Shown: one piece after another, positions 63,566 through 64,000 of the stretch
How positions within the stretch are numbered: the first letter of the stretch is position 1
Layout: each line of letters opens with the position of its first letter
Assembly: GCA_012934845.2 (NCBI GenBank)
Contig: WNNJ02001874.1
Location: 62,001 to 126,000 of the forward strand
DNA length: 64,000 nucleotides
Direction: 5' to 3'
Source of the DNA: Pomphorhynchus laevis
Lineage: Eukaryota; Acanthocephala; Palaeacanthocephala; Echinorhynchida; Pomphorhynchidae
Translations under genes and position numbers: made by a program
Notes under the pieces: model-generated
What the model was told of the DNA's origin: nothing
The model's database searches: none
The model's input: the letters and a program-made list of their open reading frames with translations, nothing else

Positions 63566-64000
63566 ATGACCAAGACAAAACGCAATACTACAAAGACAGC
63601 TACGAAGGCAAAGACATCTACAAAGACAGCAACGAAGACAGCTACGACCGACACAAACTGTGCTCAACTACAAGTACAATGCTCGACACAAGATTTCAAC
63701 ATCTGGCCCATAATCACATGCGACAACAATAAATCTGAAGAAGACTTTCTCCGTGGATTGTGTGGTAACAAACTAATCCGCAAACTCTCCCATCGACACA
63801 TATCAATCACCAACACGTCCACACAAACTACCCCATCGATTCCGATGTTTTTACGTCAATCCACTGATCCTGACACCTTAAACACTTCCCATCCCATGTC
63901 ATCTTCACTCCTCGAAACCCCCGTCCCGTCAATTCTGTCTTGTTTCTTAATAACCTACATCCATGATTATTCCACTCATAACATTTCCTTGCATCATTGC
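63566..64000 (+). CDS. Unidentified frame running off the window edge
   Basis: From ATG at 63566 the frame is open to the last base (about 145 codons, no stop). It starts with a Lys/Thr/Ala-rich repeat (KTATKAKTSTKTATKTA) coded by AAGACAGC-type triplet repeats, then FNIWPIITCDNNKSEEDFLR, then a Ser/Thr/Pro-rich stretch. I do not recognise it. The C-rich plus strand resembles the J family, so an ORF1 of a related LINE is possible; a host exon is the alternative. Confidence 0.4.
   Translation, partial: MTKTKRNTTKTATKAKTSTKTATKTATTDTNCAQLQVQCSTQDFNIWPIITCDNNKSEEDFLRGLCGNKLIRKLSHRHISITNTSTQTTPSIPMFLRQSTDPDTLNTSHPMSSSLLETPVPSILSCFLITYIHDYSTHNISLHHC

Overview
The window looks like AT-rich DNA of an invertebrate animal. 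It carries spliced host-gene exons with a mixture of very short (41-51 bp) and multi-kilobase introns, long TA and TAA microsatellites, and a very dense load of non-LTR retrotransposons. I cannot name the species. Two host genes are recognisable. At the left edge (663-10064, minus strand) lies a gene for a C7orf25/UPF0415 (DUF1308) family protein, seen as seven exons that join in phase, with the 3' end cut off by the window edge. At the right (61660-62703, plus strand) lies an uninterrupted reading frame for CTU2/NCS2, a subunit of the cytosolic tRNA 2-thiolation complex. A further frame runs off the right edge (63566 onward) and is unidentified.

Almost everything between about 10.4 and 60.4 kb is transposable-element sequence, in three kinds of LINE plus two fossil LTR-retrotransposon pieces. 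(1) 'RLE family': LINEs with an N-terminal Cys-rich module, a reverse transcriptase (RT) and a C-terminal CCHC finger plus restriction-like endonuclease, broadly of the R2/R4/NeSL/CRE type. At least twelve copies or fragments are present. They cluster at 20.3-33.4 kb, 38.5-39.2 kb and 55.7-60.4 kb and mostly sit in TAA-rich junctions. One copy (frame 30158-33280, 1040 aa) is intact and looks competent. (2) 'J family': GC-richer CR1/L2-like LINEs (apurinic-type endonuclease, RT, WN-LP-type tail) whose 3' UTR ends in a conserved hairpin. About eleven copies are present; the most complete is 46206-49775, flanked by a 7-bp target-site duplication and inserted into an old RLE copy. (3) Other CR1/jockey-like LINEs: a 5'-truncated copy at 18171-20331, a divergent intact two-ORF element 'K' at about 33936-38540, and several fragments.

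Layout: 0-10 kb host gene with repeat-filled introns; 10.4-20.3 kb LINE fragments and one LTR fossil; 20.3-34 kb a nested, mostly minus-strand array of RLE copies and short composite repeats ('X'); 34-38.5 kb element K; 38.5-52.6 kb CR1-like, J and RLE pieces inserted in one another; 52.6-54.2 kb a Ty3/gypsy fossil; 54.2-60.4 kb a J fragment and two RLE copies; 60.9-64 kb a LINE tail, CTU2, a degenerate RT piece and the edge frame.

The main points of interest are the intact RLE element, a Cys-rich N-terminal module shared by the RLE family and the endonuclease-type-different element K, a small 3'-UTR hairpin conserved across diverged RLE copies, the same-frame ORF1/ORF2 junction of K at a UGA in a readthrough-like context, and the X composite repeats. 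Functional statements about elements rest on motif recognition by eye, not on database searches.
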